Source: a virus. From it: a DNA stretch of 29,236 bases. Made by a program: the position numbers and the translations under genes. Under the pieces are notes generated by a model that saw nothing but the letters and a program-made list of their open reading frames with translations, was not told where the DNA came from and did not search any database. The stretch covers positions 1-29,236 of IMG/VR virus record IMGVR_UViG_3300042691_020126; one strand, 5' to 3'. Shown in pieces: positions 17,722-24,335 of the stretch. Numbering within the stretch: position 1 is the stretch's first letter; every line of letters begins with the position of its first letter.

Positions 17722-17732
17722 TCAAACAGGCA

Positions 17733-17787
17733 GAGGAACGCTTAGGCTGAAGGACCATGACAACTCTCCATTGCCTAAGCGTTCCTC
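17733..17787 (+). promoter_or_regulatory. Perfect 15-bp inverted repeat spanning the glycosyltransferase start
   Basis: GAGGAACGCTTAGGC (17733-17747) is the exact reverse complement of GCCTAAGCGTTCCTC (17773-17787). The 25-nt loop (17748-17772) holds AAGGA and the ATG at 17757. The right arm is coding. No T-tract follows, so it does not look like an intrinsic terminator. It could control translation of the glycosyltransferase or protect an mRNA end; a protein-binding site is another option. Confidence 0.8.
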
Positions 17788-18914
17788 ACACCGTCACCCA
17801 CCCCGACTACTCAGCCTGCGCATTCACGCAGAAGGTTCTGAAGTTCCTTGAGATGTTCAAGGACTCGACCGAATACCGCACGATTCACTACGGGCACCCC
17901 GACTCCCAAACCGCTGCACACGAACACGTCAACGTCACATCAAACGACGTGCTGAAGGAGACTTACGGAGACCACGACTGGCGCAAAAACCAGTTCAAAC
18001 ACTCCTCGCAAGATCTCGCGCACAGGGTCTTCAACCTTCACGCGGGAGAGGCCATCAAACGCCGCAAGACCAAATCAGACTTGGTGCTCGCGTTCTGGGG
18101 AGGCACGCAGGAAGCGACACACATCGCCAACGCTGACAAAGACTTGATCGTGGTGGAGCCGGGAATCGGGAATGGCTACGCATTCGCACCTTATCGGTGT
18201 TACGAATCTTACCCGCTTCGGGCCGCGCACGTTGGCACTGACGGCGTTTCGTTCTGCAACCCGAAATGGTACTGGCGGGTGGTCCCCAACTACTTCGACG
18301 TTCGAAACTTCGACACGACGCAGCAGCGCGAGAACTTCGCACTCTTCATCGGGCGCATCGGCACGAACAAAGGCCTCGACCTTGCAATCGACGCGACGCG
18401 CAGGATGGGGATGAAGCTGGTGGTCGCGGGACAAGGTGGGCCGCATTCCATCGGACTCGCGGAATGGCCGGACCACGTCGAGTTTGTGGGCTACGTCGGC
18501 ATCGAGGAGCGAAAGCAGTTGATGGCCAAGGCGCAGTGCGGGTTCCTCCTCTCCACCTACTGGGAACCCTTTGGGGGGACCGCCGTTGAAATGATGCTCT
18601 CTGGGTGCGTTCCGATCTGCACCGACATGGGAGCGATGACCGAGTACATCGTGGACGGGGTCAACGGGTTCCGCTGCATGACCATGGGCGACATCCTCCG
18701 CGCGATCCGATTGGGTTACAAAATCGACCGCGAGCAGATGGTCAGGTTCGCGAGGGCAAACTTCTCTCTCGAGGCAGTAAAACCAAAGTTCGAGCGAGCA
18801 TTCGCCGACTTCCGCGACATCCACGAAGGCGCGGGCTGGTATGAAGATCACAACCGCGAGTGGTCGGTTGGCTACGGTCTCGACTACTCATCACTCCAAA
18901 ATCAGACGCTATGA
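17757..18914 (+). CDS. Glycosyltransferase, GT4-like (GT-B fold)
   Basis: 385 residues. The N-terminal Rossmann-like half starts LHCLSVPHT...YSACAFTQKVLKF, typical of phage glycosyltransferases. The C-terminal half shows GT4 marks: FIGRIGTNKGLDLAI with Arg200 and Lys205, the strand VEFVGYVG, the E-x7-E motif (Glu270 and Glu278 in EPFGGTAVE) and GCVPICTDMGAMTEYIVDG. It should move a sugar from a nucleotide sugar to an acceptor. Directly after the collagen-like fibre gene, a fibre Thr (or hydroxylated residue) is a possible acceptor; host surface glycan or DNA are alternatives. The start codon is inside a hairpin loop. Stop overlaps the next start. Confidence 0.87.
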   Translation: MTTLHCLSVPHTVTHPDYSACAFTQKVLKFLEMFKDSTEYRTIHYGHPDSQTAAHEHVNVTSNDVLKETYGDHDWRKNQFKHSSQDLAHRVFNLHAGEAIKRRKTKSDLVLAFWGGTQEATHIANADKDLIVVEPGIGNGYAFAPYRCYESYPLRAAHVGTDGVSFCNPKWYWRVVPNYFDVRNFDTTQQRENFALFIGRIGTNKGLDLAIDATRRMGMKLVVAGQGGPHSIGLAEWPDHVEFVGYVGIEERKQLMAKAQCGFLLSTYWEPFGGTAVEMMLSGCVPICTDMGAMTEYIVDGVNGFRCMTMGDILRAIRLGYKIDREQMVRFARANFSLEAVKPKFERAFADFRDIHEGAGWYEDHNREWSVGYGLDYSSLQNQTL

Positions 18915-19402
18915 AGTTCGATTGGAAAGCACTTTTGCCGACCATTGGCCGCGCTCTCGGGGGACCGCTCGGGGGCATGGCCGTTGAAGCAGTTGGCAAG
19001 GCGATCGGGCTTTCCGATCCGACTCTTCAAAAGGTTCAAACCGCACTCGACGCGGGAACGCTCACGGGCGAACAGGTGGCCGCACTCCGCGAGGCCGACA
19101 ATCAACTTGCGATCCGAATGCGCGAACTGGACATCGACCTCGAGCGACTCGCAACCGAGGACCGTGACAGCGCGAGGAAGATGCAGGTGCGTTTGAACTC
19201 ATCGGTTCCAGCACTCCTCGCTCTCGGAATCACCCTCGGATTTTTCGCAGTGCTCGCCGGGTTGCTCACCGGGCACTTCGACCTCTGGGACAACGCAGGA
19301 ATCACGATGCTCATCGGGTCACTTTCGACGTCCTGGGGGATGGTCGTCTCGTTCTACTACGGGAGCGCAGCAACGCCGAACAAACCACCTGAGAGAAAAT
19401 GA
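18911..19402 (+). CDS. Putative holin (GTA/3TM-type)
   Basis: 163 residues from ATG 18911; the ATGA overlap with the glycosyltransferase gene supports this start over the upstream one at 18860. Features: hydrophobic N-terminal stretch (GRALGGPLGGMAVEAVGKAI), a charged helix (EADNQLAIRMRELDIDLERL), then two transmembrane segments at ~100-120 and ~129-148, and a C-terminal VVSFYYGSA. This resembles the holin family of gene-transfer agents and phages (GTA_holin_3TM). It would make membrane holes for the downstream endolysin. Confidence 0.75.
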   Translation: MKFDWKALLPTIGRALGGPLGGMAVEAVGKAIGLSDPTLQKVQTALDAGTLTGEQVAALREADNQLAIRMRELDIDLERLATEDRDSARKMQVRLNSSVPALLALGITLGFFAVLAGLLTGHFDLWDNAGITMLIGSLSTSWGMVVSFYYGSAATPNKPPERK

Positions 19403-19719
19403 ACCTGAAAGAGTACGGAATCGACATCGCACTTCTGGCCGCTGGACTCTTCGGGGCCGTGCTCACCACGGGGCGCAACGCCGCGAGGAATCTCGGGAGC
19501 ACCATCTCCTCACTCGTCGCTGGGGCCGCCGCCGCGAACTACCTCACACCCGTCGTCGTGCAGCTGGTGAAGGTCGAGGGGGAGCGGACACAGTACGCGA
19601 TCGCATTCCTGCTCGGATTCGTCGGACTCCGCGCGGTCGAGTACGCGTCGCGGAAGTTGATACCACACACAATAACAGATGAACCCGAACCTCCTCACCC
19701 TCGCAAACGGGGCCGCTAA
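19399..19719 (+). CDS. Small membrane protein, lysis cassette
   Basis: 106 residues with about three hydrophobic segments (residues ~8-23, ~36-55 and ~65-82) and a basic, Pro-rich C-terminal tail (EPEPPHPRKRGR). It begins by ATGA overlap with the holin gene and overlaps the next gene by 41 nt. Size and topology suit a holin, antiholin or holin-like accessory. I do not recognise a family. Confidence 0.62.
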   Translation: MNLKEYGIDIALLAAGLFGAVLTTGRNAARNLGSTISSLVAGAAAANYLTPVVVQLVKVEGERTQYAIAFLLGFVGLRAVEYASRKLIPHTITDEPEPPHPRKRGR

Positions 19720-20065
19720 TGCGCTAATCGCCGCCGGGGGCGTGGCGTTCGTGGTGTTCGTGTTCGGTCGTCCCGAGTCGGCCATCTATCGCTCGCCGTG
19801 GCTCGCGCGACTCCTCAAAGGGGGGCTCTCACTGGTGGCCGTCGGTGCGATGCTCAACATCGTCACCTTCAGCACTCCTCCGGTCTCTGAAATCGTTCTC
19901 AACATTGGCCTCGGCGTGACGTTCGCCGTGGCAGCCGCGTGGCACTTCGTCACGTTCGTCAAACCACACCCACCAAAAGCCGATGAACCTCGACCAAACA
20001 AACCCGCACGATCTCCTCGTCGTTCCAGCGGTAAACTTCGCCGCACTGATGCTCGGGCTGACTGA
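19679..20065 (+). CDS. Small membrane protein, lysis cassette
   Basis: 128 residues with three hydrophobic segments (~6-28, ~45-62, ~70-93) and a long basic C-terminal tail (PRRSSGKLRRTDARAD). Its start lies inside the preceding gene and its end runs 83 nt into the next one; all three read in different frames. Such nested small membrane proteins are typical of phage lysis cassettes (holin/antiholin or spanin-like). The exact role cannot be read from the sequence. Confidence 0.58.
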   Translation: MNPNLLTLANGAANALIAAGGVAFVVFVFGRPESAIYRSPWLARLLKGGLSLVAVGAMLNIVTFSTPPVSEIVLNIGLGVTFAVAAAWHFVTFVKPHPPKADEPRPNKPARSPRRSSGKLRRTDARAD

Positions 20066-20159
20066 GGTTCACCAACTGGTCAGCATCGGAGCCGCCGCCG
20101 CCGCACTCGTCTACACGGTGCTCAAAACCATTCAACTCATCCGAGAACTGCGCAAATGA
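19983..20159 (+). CDS. 58-aa single-span membrane peptide, lysis cassette
   Basis: 58 residues (starts MNLDQTNPHDLLVVP, ends QLIRELRK). A hydrophobic segment sits at about residues 33-51 (VSIGAAAAALVYTVLKTI) with basic residues after it. The start at 19983 overlaps the previous gene's end, and the TGA overlaps the lysozyme start (ATGA at 20156), which supports real translation. It could be a small holin or an i-spanin-like peptide, but no heptad motif is seen. Confidence 0.58.
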   Translation: MNLDQTNPHDLLVVPAVNFAALMLGLTEVHQLVSIGAAAAALVYTVLKTIQLIRELRK

Positions 20160-20767
20160 ACCTCTCACCCGAAGGCCTAAAGCTTCTCCTCGACTACGAA
20201 GTCGGTGGTGGGGAGGACTACTTCCGCAAGTTTCTCTCTCGTCCCACGTGGCCGGGGGAGCAGTCGGGCGTCACCATCGGTGTCGGTTTCGACCTTGGCT
20301 ACAACACCGAGCAACAGTTCGCAGAGGCATGGGGACCAGTGCTCGCGGAGACCTCGGTTGATCTACTCAGGGGTGCACTCGGGATCCGTGGAGAGGCCGC
20401 TCGCCTGTGGCTTCATTCACGCGAGGCCGTGAGATCCATCGAGATCACGTGGCGTCAGGCTCTCGACGTGTTCGAGCGAATCACAGTCCCTCGGTTCTAC
20501 CTTCAAACCCTGCGCATTTACCCGCAGGCTGAAACACTCCCGGAACCCGCGAGAGATGCTCTGGTGTCGCTGGTCTTCAACCGTGGCGCATCGCTCTCGG
20601 GGGACCGTCGCTCGGAGATGGTCAGCATCCAGAATGCTCTAAAGTTCGGACGATTCCGCGAGGTTCCCGACCTCATCAGGTCGATGAAGCGACTGTGGCC
20701 GAACACCACCGGACTCCAGAAACGGCGTGACGCAGAAGCTTCTCTGTTTGAGAGTGCTTTAGCGTGA
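20156..20767 (+). CDS. Endolysin, lysozyme-like muramidase (pesticin/T4-type)
   Basis: 203 residues, no signal peptide, so holins must release it. Glu15 in LLDYEVGGGEDYF is the likely catalytic acid; the following GVTIGVGFDLGY (residues 38-49, with Thr40 and Asp46) matches the glycine-rich active-site turn of T4-lysozyme/pesticin-type enzymes. The rest is helical and includes ARDALVSLVFNRGASL, a conserved stretch of phage lysozymes, and GLQKRRDAEASLF. It cuts the peptidoglycan sugar backbone. It is the last of the lysis cassette, after four membrane proteins. Confidence 0.82.
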   Translation: MNLSPEGLKLLLDYEVGGGEDYFRKFLSRPTWPGEQSGVTIGVGFDLGYNTEQQFAEAWGPVLAETSVDLLRGALGIRGEAARLWLHSREAVRSIEITWRQALDVFERITVPRFYLQTLRIYPQAETLPEPARDALVSLVFNRGASLSGDRRSEMVSIQNALKFGRFREVPDLIRSMKRLWPNTTGLQKRRDAEASLFESALA

Positions 20768-21366
20768 ACTACATCCCCGACACCACCGAAAAAGCCGCCG
20801 CGCAGCAGGATGCGCTCTGGACGTTCGACCCGAGCGAACTGGACTCTCCCGCCGAGATTCTGGCCGACCTATTTCGCATCCCGATTGAGACTGCTCGCGC
20901 AATCTCGCAATGGCATGAATCCGAGATGGCCAAGGTCGCCGCAACCGTGGACACCCGGACAGGCGGGATGTTTCTGCATCGAGTGCTCGCGTGGTTGATG
21001 GGACCGGGTGATGCGAAGGCCAAGACGGTTGCGCTCTGCTTTGCCGCCGACCTCCAGAGCCTCATCGGCTGGTCTACTCTCGCCGAGGCCGCGCAAGACC
21101 TCGGGATGACCGCCGCGAACCTCAGCAAACTGCAAACGGAGATTCAGGCGTGGCTATCGCTCCCCGAGACGCAGTGGAACAAAACCAAGTACCGATTCCA
21201 GCAATGCAAAACCCCTCATCTCAAGGAGGTTCCGACCGTTGAACGAGTCGCGCAAGGGTTCCGACGTTGGGCGCAGAAGGTTGACCGCGATGCACTTACG
21301 CAAGAGCAGAGGGCAGTCATTCGGAAATCACTTTCCGAAATAACCGACTACGTGCAAGAGCTTTAG
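20764..21366 (+). CDS. Helix-turn-helix protein, unknown
   Basis: 200 residues from GTG 20764, overlapping the lysozyme stop as GTGA. The central part STLAEAAQDLGMTAANLSKLQTEI (cut here to its core, residues ~104-126) resembles a helix-turn-helix. An N-terminal hydrophobic-helical region (DSPAEILADLFRIPIETARA) precedes it, and the C-terminus is helical and basic. It could be a late regulator, DNA-binding packaging factor or small terminase-like protein; nothing decides. It is the last gene before a terminator-like hairpin. Confidence 0.6.
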   Translation: MNYIPDTTEKAAAQQDALWTFDPSELDSPAEILADLFRIPIETARAISQWHESEMAKVAATVDTRTGGMFLHRVLAWLMGPGDAKAKTVALCFAADLQSLIGWSTLAEAAQDLGMTAANLSKLQTEIQAWLSLPETQWNKTKYRFQQCKTPHLKEVPTVERVAQGFRRWAQKVDRDALTQEQRAVIRKSLSEITDYVQEL

Positions 21367-21437
21367 AGCAGACTGTTGACAGCCTCGCGCAGTTTGGGAC
21401 GATTCTTTCCTTCAGACGTGTTTGTCTGGGGTTGTGC

Positions 21438-21476
21438 GGGGCCGCTGACGTGAGGGTTGGCGGTCCCGTTTGCTTT
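21438..21476 (+). terminator. Terminator-like hairpin at the end of the late operon
   Basis: GGGGCCGC (21438-21445) pairs with GCGGTCCC (21460-21467), 8 bp with one G-U pair, 14-nt loop, then gtttgctttg. The stem is GC-rich; the T-tract is interrupted. Location, right after the last late gene and before the early region, fits a transcription stop. Confidence 0.55.
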
Positions 21477-21532
21477 GTAAACTACTGCGACACAAGGCAG
21501 TTGTGAGGCATGAAGAAAAAAGAAAAAAACAT

Positions 21533-21561
21533 TTGCAACCGTTCTGGGGGTGTGGTTTACT
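21533..21561 (+). promoter_or_regulatory. Candidate sigma70-like promoter for the early region
   Basis: TTGCAA (21533-21538) and TTTACT (21556-21561) are separated by 17 nt; each matches the consensus in 4 of 6 positions. A start near 21568 would leave a ~50-nt leader before ATG 21618. It lies just downstream of an A-rich stretch (possible UP element). The host promoter consensus is unknown, so this is tentative. Confidence 0.35.
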
Positions 21562-21617
21562 GGTTGCAGTTGAGGGCGCGGTTGCCTGAGACGAACAACA
21601 CCAACGAAAGACAAACA

Positions 21618-21806
21618 ATGAACGCACTCACAGCAATGATCTCCAGCCTCTCAATCGACACCCTCAAAGATGTAGTGATGTCCTTGAGGAAAAGCTACAG
21701 CGACCGCGAGTTTATGGTGTTCGAGGCGGCTTTCAACGAACTCGAAATCCGGTTGAGTGATAGCGATTTCGCCGCATTCGCGAAAAGCGTGGAAGCTGCA
21801 ATCTGA
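21618..21806 (+). CDS. Small acidic protein, unknown
   Basis: 62 residues (starts MNALTAMISSLSIDTLKDVV, ends FAKSVEAAI), amphipathic helices with acidic faces. I use ATG 21618 behind a Shine-Dalgarno-free A/C-rich leader; an ATG at 21510 would give a longer form. As first gene of the rightward early region it may be an early regulator or host-takeover protein, but this is speculative. The composition (FEAAFNELEIRLSDSDF) suggests a soluble helical protein. Confidence 0.5.
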   Translation: MNALTAMISSLSIDTLKDVVMSLRKSYSDREFMVFEAAFNELEIRLSDSDFAAFAKSVEAAI

Positions 21807-21814
21807 ACCACACC

Positions 21815-21834
21815 GCGCCCCCCACGGGGGGCGC
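21815..21834 (+). promoter_or_regulatory. Perfect GC-rich palindrome
   Basis: GCGCCCCCC AC GGGGGGCGC is a 20-bp perfect inverted repeat (realistic stem 8 bp with a CACG loop) in the 52-nt gap between two small genes. No T-tract follows, so it is not a standard terminator; it may stabilise the mRNA 3' end, cause pausing or bind a protein. Confidence 0.7.
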
Positions 21835-21858
21835 ACAACTCCAAACCATAACCACACC

Positions 21859-22023
21859 ATGACCGACAAACAACTCGCACTCCCACTGTTCGCGATGGCC
21901 TCTTTCGACGCCGTCGCAATCAGCCAGACTGACATCGTCTGGTTTCAACTGGCACTCGGTGCTCTGCTCCTCATCTCCTACACACTGGGCTTTCTCGCAG
22001 CATTCGGGGAGGTGGAAGAATGA
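21859..22023 (+). CDS. 54-aa single-span membrane protein
   Basis: 54 residues (starts MTDKQLALPLFAMAS, ends AAFGEVEE). One clear hydrophobic segment runs from about residue 27 to 49 (VWFQLALGALLLISYTLGFL). ATG 21859 follows an A/C-rich leader (aaccataaccacaccATG); the same frame is open upstream, but that part overlaps the previous gene. Its stop overlaps the next start (ATGA). Function unknown; early membrane peptides often act on the host. Confidence 0.55.
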   Translation: MTDKQLALPLFAMASFDAVAISQTDIVWFQLALGALLLISYTLGFLAAFGEVEE

Positions 22024-22256
22024 ACCAAGAACTGAACACCCTGCTCTCGACCCACGCTGACGCCGTGGAGATGGCCATCGAGTCAGGCCGTTATCTGCTC
22101 CTAAAAAGCAGTCATCTGCACGTTGCAATCCTTCCGGGGGTTCGGTGCCGAAGATGCTCGGGACCCGTGCCGAAAGTGCAGGGGAGACGCTTATGTCTAC
22201 TCTGCTCACCCGAGAAGAAACGCAGCAACCGCAAACCCATCATCAGAATCTCATGA
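22020..22256 (+). CDS. Small zinc-ribbon-like protein
   Basis: 78 residues. Residues ~42-63 hold Cys-x2-Cys, 12 residues, Cys-x2-Cys (RCRRCSGPVPKV ... RLCLLCSPEKK), which would bind one zinc ion. The N-terminal half is helical (LLSTHADAVEMAIESGRYLL); the C-terminus is basic. It may bind nucleic acid or a partner protein. It overlaps both neighbours by ATGA and directly precedes the RuvC-like gene, so a link with DNA recombination is possible. Confidence 0.6.
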   Translation: MNQELNTLLSTHADAVEMAIESGRYLLLKSSHLHVAILPGVRCRRCSGPVPKVQGRRLCLLCSPEKKRSNRKPIIRIS

Positions 22257-22693
22257 GCACGATCGCTATAGACCCCGGCGTTAACGGGGGAATCGCTTGG
22301 CAGGACACCGACGGACCACGGGCTGTTAGGATGCCCGAGACCGATGGCGACATCATCAGCACCCTGCGAAACCTGCAAGCATCGGGGGCGCGAACGATCG
22401 TGATGGAACTTCCCGCGAAGGCCATCTTCGGCGCGGGGCACTCGTCGCTCGCGGTTCTGCACCGGAACGTGGGGTTCATTCAAGGCGTCGCGATGTCGCT
22501 GGGTTTCGCACTCCTTATGGTGCCGCCGAAGAAGTGGCAGAAGGTCATCGGATTTGCAAAGAGACCCGGAGAAGAACAAAGGGTCTGGAAGAATCGACTC
22601 AAGGAAGAAGCTCAACGCCGATTTCCTTCGGTCAAAGTCACTTTGAACAACGCGGATGCGTTGCTCATCCTCGCCGCTCAGGTTGAGCGGTAA
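22253..22693 (+). CDS. RuvC-like Holliday junction resolvase
   Basis: 146 residues from ATG 22253 (MSTIAIDPGVNGGIAW); the ATGA overlap with the zinc-ribbon gene favours this start over the frame's earlier one. The RNase H-like fold of RuvC is suggested by Asp7 in IAIDPGVNGG, Glu52 in IVMELP and Asp135 in NNADALLIL, which are the usual acidic positions. It is shorter than bacterial RuvC (~170 residues), as phage versions often are. It would cut branched recombination or replication intermediates before packaging. Neighbours are recombination genes. Confidence 0.82.
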   Translation: MSTIAIDPGVNGGIAWQDTDGPRAVRMPETDGDIISTLRNLQASGARTIVMELPAKAIFGAGHSSLAVLHRNVGFIQGVAMSLGFALLMVPPKKWQKVIGFAKRPGEEQRVWKNRLKEEAQRRFPSVKVTLNNADALLILAAQVER

Positions 22694-22714
22694 AAACAAC
22701 CAAAACAGAAACAC

Positions 22715-23572
22715 ATGGAACACATACTAACACTAACAGAACAAGCTTTTGCGCTGAGTATCACACCTGAGGCCGAAAGCTTTAAGGCTGAACTTATTGC
22801 GCAAGCGCAGCATATTCAATCCGTTGAATCGGAAAATGATGTAATCCGAGCAAGGAATGTTTGCAAATCACTCGCAAACTTTCGGACAACTCTTGAAAAA
22901 AGCCGTAAAACGACAAAGGAACCTATCTTAGAGGCAGGTCGGAAGATTGACGAGGCAGCAGCATTGTTTGGCGAAGCGGTTTCCAGTGAGGAAAAGCGTC
23001 TGTCGTCTGCGGTTGCAGCATTTGCCGCAGAACAAGAACGTAAGAAACGATTTGCAGCAGAAGAGGCACGAAAGCTTGCGGAAGAAGCAGCACGAAAGGC
23101 ACGCGAAGAAGTCGCAACTATTGAGCGCGAGAAAAGAAGAATCGCGGATGAAGCAGCAAATGCCGAGAGACTTGCAAAAGAAGCTCTTCAAAGGGCTGAA
23201 GATGAGCGAAATGCTGAGAAAATTGCACATTTAAAGTCACAGCATCAGATCGAAGCAGCAGCCGCAAGGGAAACCGAGATGGCTCGACGACTTGCGGAAG
23301 AAGCAAAATTGCGAGCAGAAGCTGAGGCTCGATTAGCCGCGTTGCGCGCACAGGAAGCGGAATACAATGCAACGGTTCAGATTGCAGGGACAAAATCAGT
23401 GGTGGATTTTGAAATTGAAAATCTGGGAGCGTTAGCTTTTTGCAGGCCTGACCTCGTCGAAATCACTCCAAAAAGATCGGCGATTCTATCTGAAATCCGC
23501 GAAGCGAGGAAGCAAGGGAATGAAATCGAAATCGCTGGCATTCGAATAGTGGAGCGATTGGCCATGAAGTGA
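22715..23572 (+). CDS. Coiled-coil protein upstream of the annealase
   Basis: 285 residues. N-terminal ~95 residues are helical (FRTTLEKSRKTTKEPILEAG, IDEAAALFGEAVSSEEKRLS). Residues ~100-215 form a long coiled coil rich in Ala, Glu, Arg and Lys. The C-terminal 60 (TKSVVDFEIENLGALAF ... GNEIEIAGIRIVERLAMK) look like a small folded domain seen in phage proteins that sit beside RecT-like or SSB-like genes. Codon use is clearly more A/T-rich than that of its neighbours, so it may be acquired separately. Role unknown, likely recombination-linked. Confidence 0.62.
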   Translation: MEHILTLTEQAFALSITPEAESFKAELIAQAQHIQSVESENDVIRARNVCKSLANFRTTLEKSRKTTKEPILEAGRKIDEAAALFGEAVSSEEKRLSSAVAAFAAEQERKKRFAAEEARKLAEEAARKAREEVATIEREKRRIADEAANAERLAKEALQRAEDERNAEKIAHLKSQHQIEAAAARETEMARRLAEEAKLRAEAEARLAALRAQEAEYNATVQIAGTKSVVDFEIENLGALAFCRPDLVEITPKRSAILSEIREARKQGNEIEIAGIRIVERLAMK

Positions 23573-23609
23573 GCGATTGGAAAACCACTCAATAAAACAC
23601 GAAAAAAAC

Positions 23610-24332
23610 ATGAAAGAACTGACACTGTTCAATAACGTCGCCGACCCCGTGGGGGCCGCGATGCAACTCGGGGAGGCCTTCGCCGCTTCCGGGATGTTTG
23701 GATGCACCAAACCCGCACAGGGGGCCATCCTCGCTCTGCAATGCCTCACCTCGGGACTGACACCATTCGAGGTCACGCAGACGTACCACCTGCTGGACGG
23801 CAAACTCAGCATGAAGGCTGACGCCATGCTCGGACGGTTCGTGGCCGCAGGTGGGAAGGTCATCTGGGGCACTCGCACCGCCGAGCGGGTTAAGGCGCGG
23901 TGGATTTACAGGGACAATGATCTCGAGATGGAGGTGACGATGCAGGAGTTGGTGGCCTCGGGAGTGGCCATCGGGAAGGGCGGTGAACTCAAAGAAAACT
24001 ACAAGCGGCACCCTCGCCAAATGCTAACCGCGCGACTCATCTCTGAGGCCGTTCGATTGCTCGCACCGGACGTGGTCTCGGGCGTGTACACCCCGGAGGA
24101 GGTGTCAGACTTCACCCCTGCACCAGTCGAGCGAGTCGCCGCCGCGCAGGTGGTCGAACCCGTGGCCGAACTTCCACAACCGGACCCCGAGCAAGCCTTT
24201 CGTGATGCACTCGGGGAGCACTATCAGAATGCCCTCGAGTTCTTCCGAACCGAGAAACTCAGCAACCTCAACAAAAAGGTCCAAGCCGACATTCTCGCGC
24301 GGACTTCAGACCTCATCGCCAAACTCGCTTAA
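23610..24332 (+). CDS. RecT-like single-strand annealing protein
   Basis: 240 residues from ATG 23610 (MKELTLFNNVADPVGAAM); an upstream TTG at 23577 is less likely. The pattern matches phage RecT/Bet-type annealases: AFAASGMFGCTKPAQGAILA, SGLTPFEVTQTYHLLDGKLS and KADAMLGRFVAAGGKVIW, then KRHPRQMLTARLISEAVRLL. The C-terminal ~65 residues are Pro/Glu/Ala-rich plus a helical end. It binds and pairs complementary strands. Its neighbours (coiled-coil protein, RuvC-like nuclease, SSB-like protein) form a recombination cassette; no exonuclease is visible in the window. Confidence 0.78.
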   Translation: MKELTLFNNVADPVGAAMQLGEAFAASGMFGCTKPAQGAILALQCLTSGLTPFEVTQTYHLLDGKLSMKADAMLGRFVAAGGKVIWGTRTAERVKARWIYRDNDLEMEVTMQELVASGVAIGKGGELKENYKRHPRQMLTARLISEAVRLLAPDVVSGVYTPEEVSDFTPAPVERVAAAQVVEPVAELPQPDPEQAFRDALGEHYQNALEFFRTEKLSNLNKKVQADILARTSDLIAKLA

Positions 24333-24335
24333 GCC

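Larger units (their letters stand above)
21376..21617 (+). other. Non-coding boundary between late and early regions
   Basis: About 250 nt between the HTH gene and the next CDS. It holds a TTGACA (21376-21381) with no convincing -10 partner, a terminator-like hairpin (21438-21476), a poly-purine run (gaagaaaaaagaaaaaaac, 21513-21531) and a promoter candidate (21533-21561). An ATG at 21510 could extend the next gene to 98 residues, but it reads through the promoter candidate. Confidence 0.6.

Noticed and set aside
18075-18851. Reverse-strand ORF of 258 aa over the glycosyltransferase
   Set aside because: Shadow of a gene with strong GT4 motifs on the + strand.
18911-19402. Gene-transfer agent cluster, because of the GTA-type holin
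   Set aside because: The same holin family occurs in phages, and the recombination, methyltransferase and primase genes argue for a replicating phage.
21510-21617. ATG at 21510 extending the first early gene to 98 aa
   Set aside because: The extension is Lys-rich and unstructured and overlaps the promoter candidate; not excluded, but ATG 21618 fits better.
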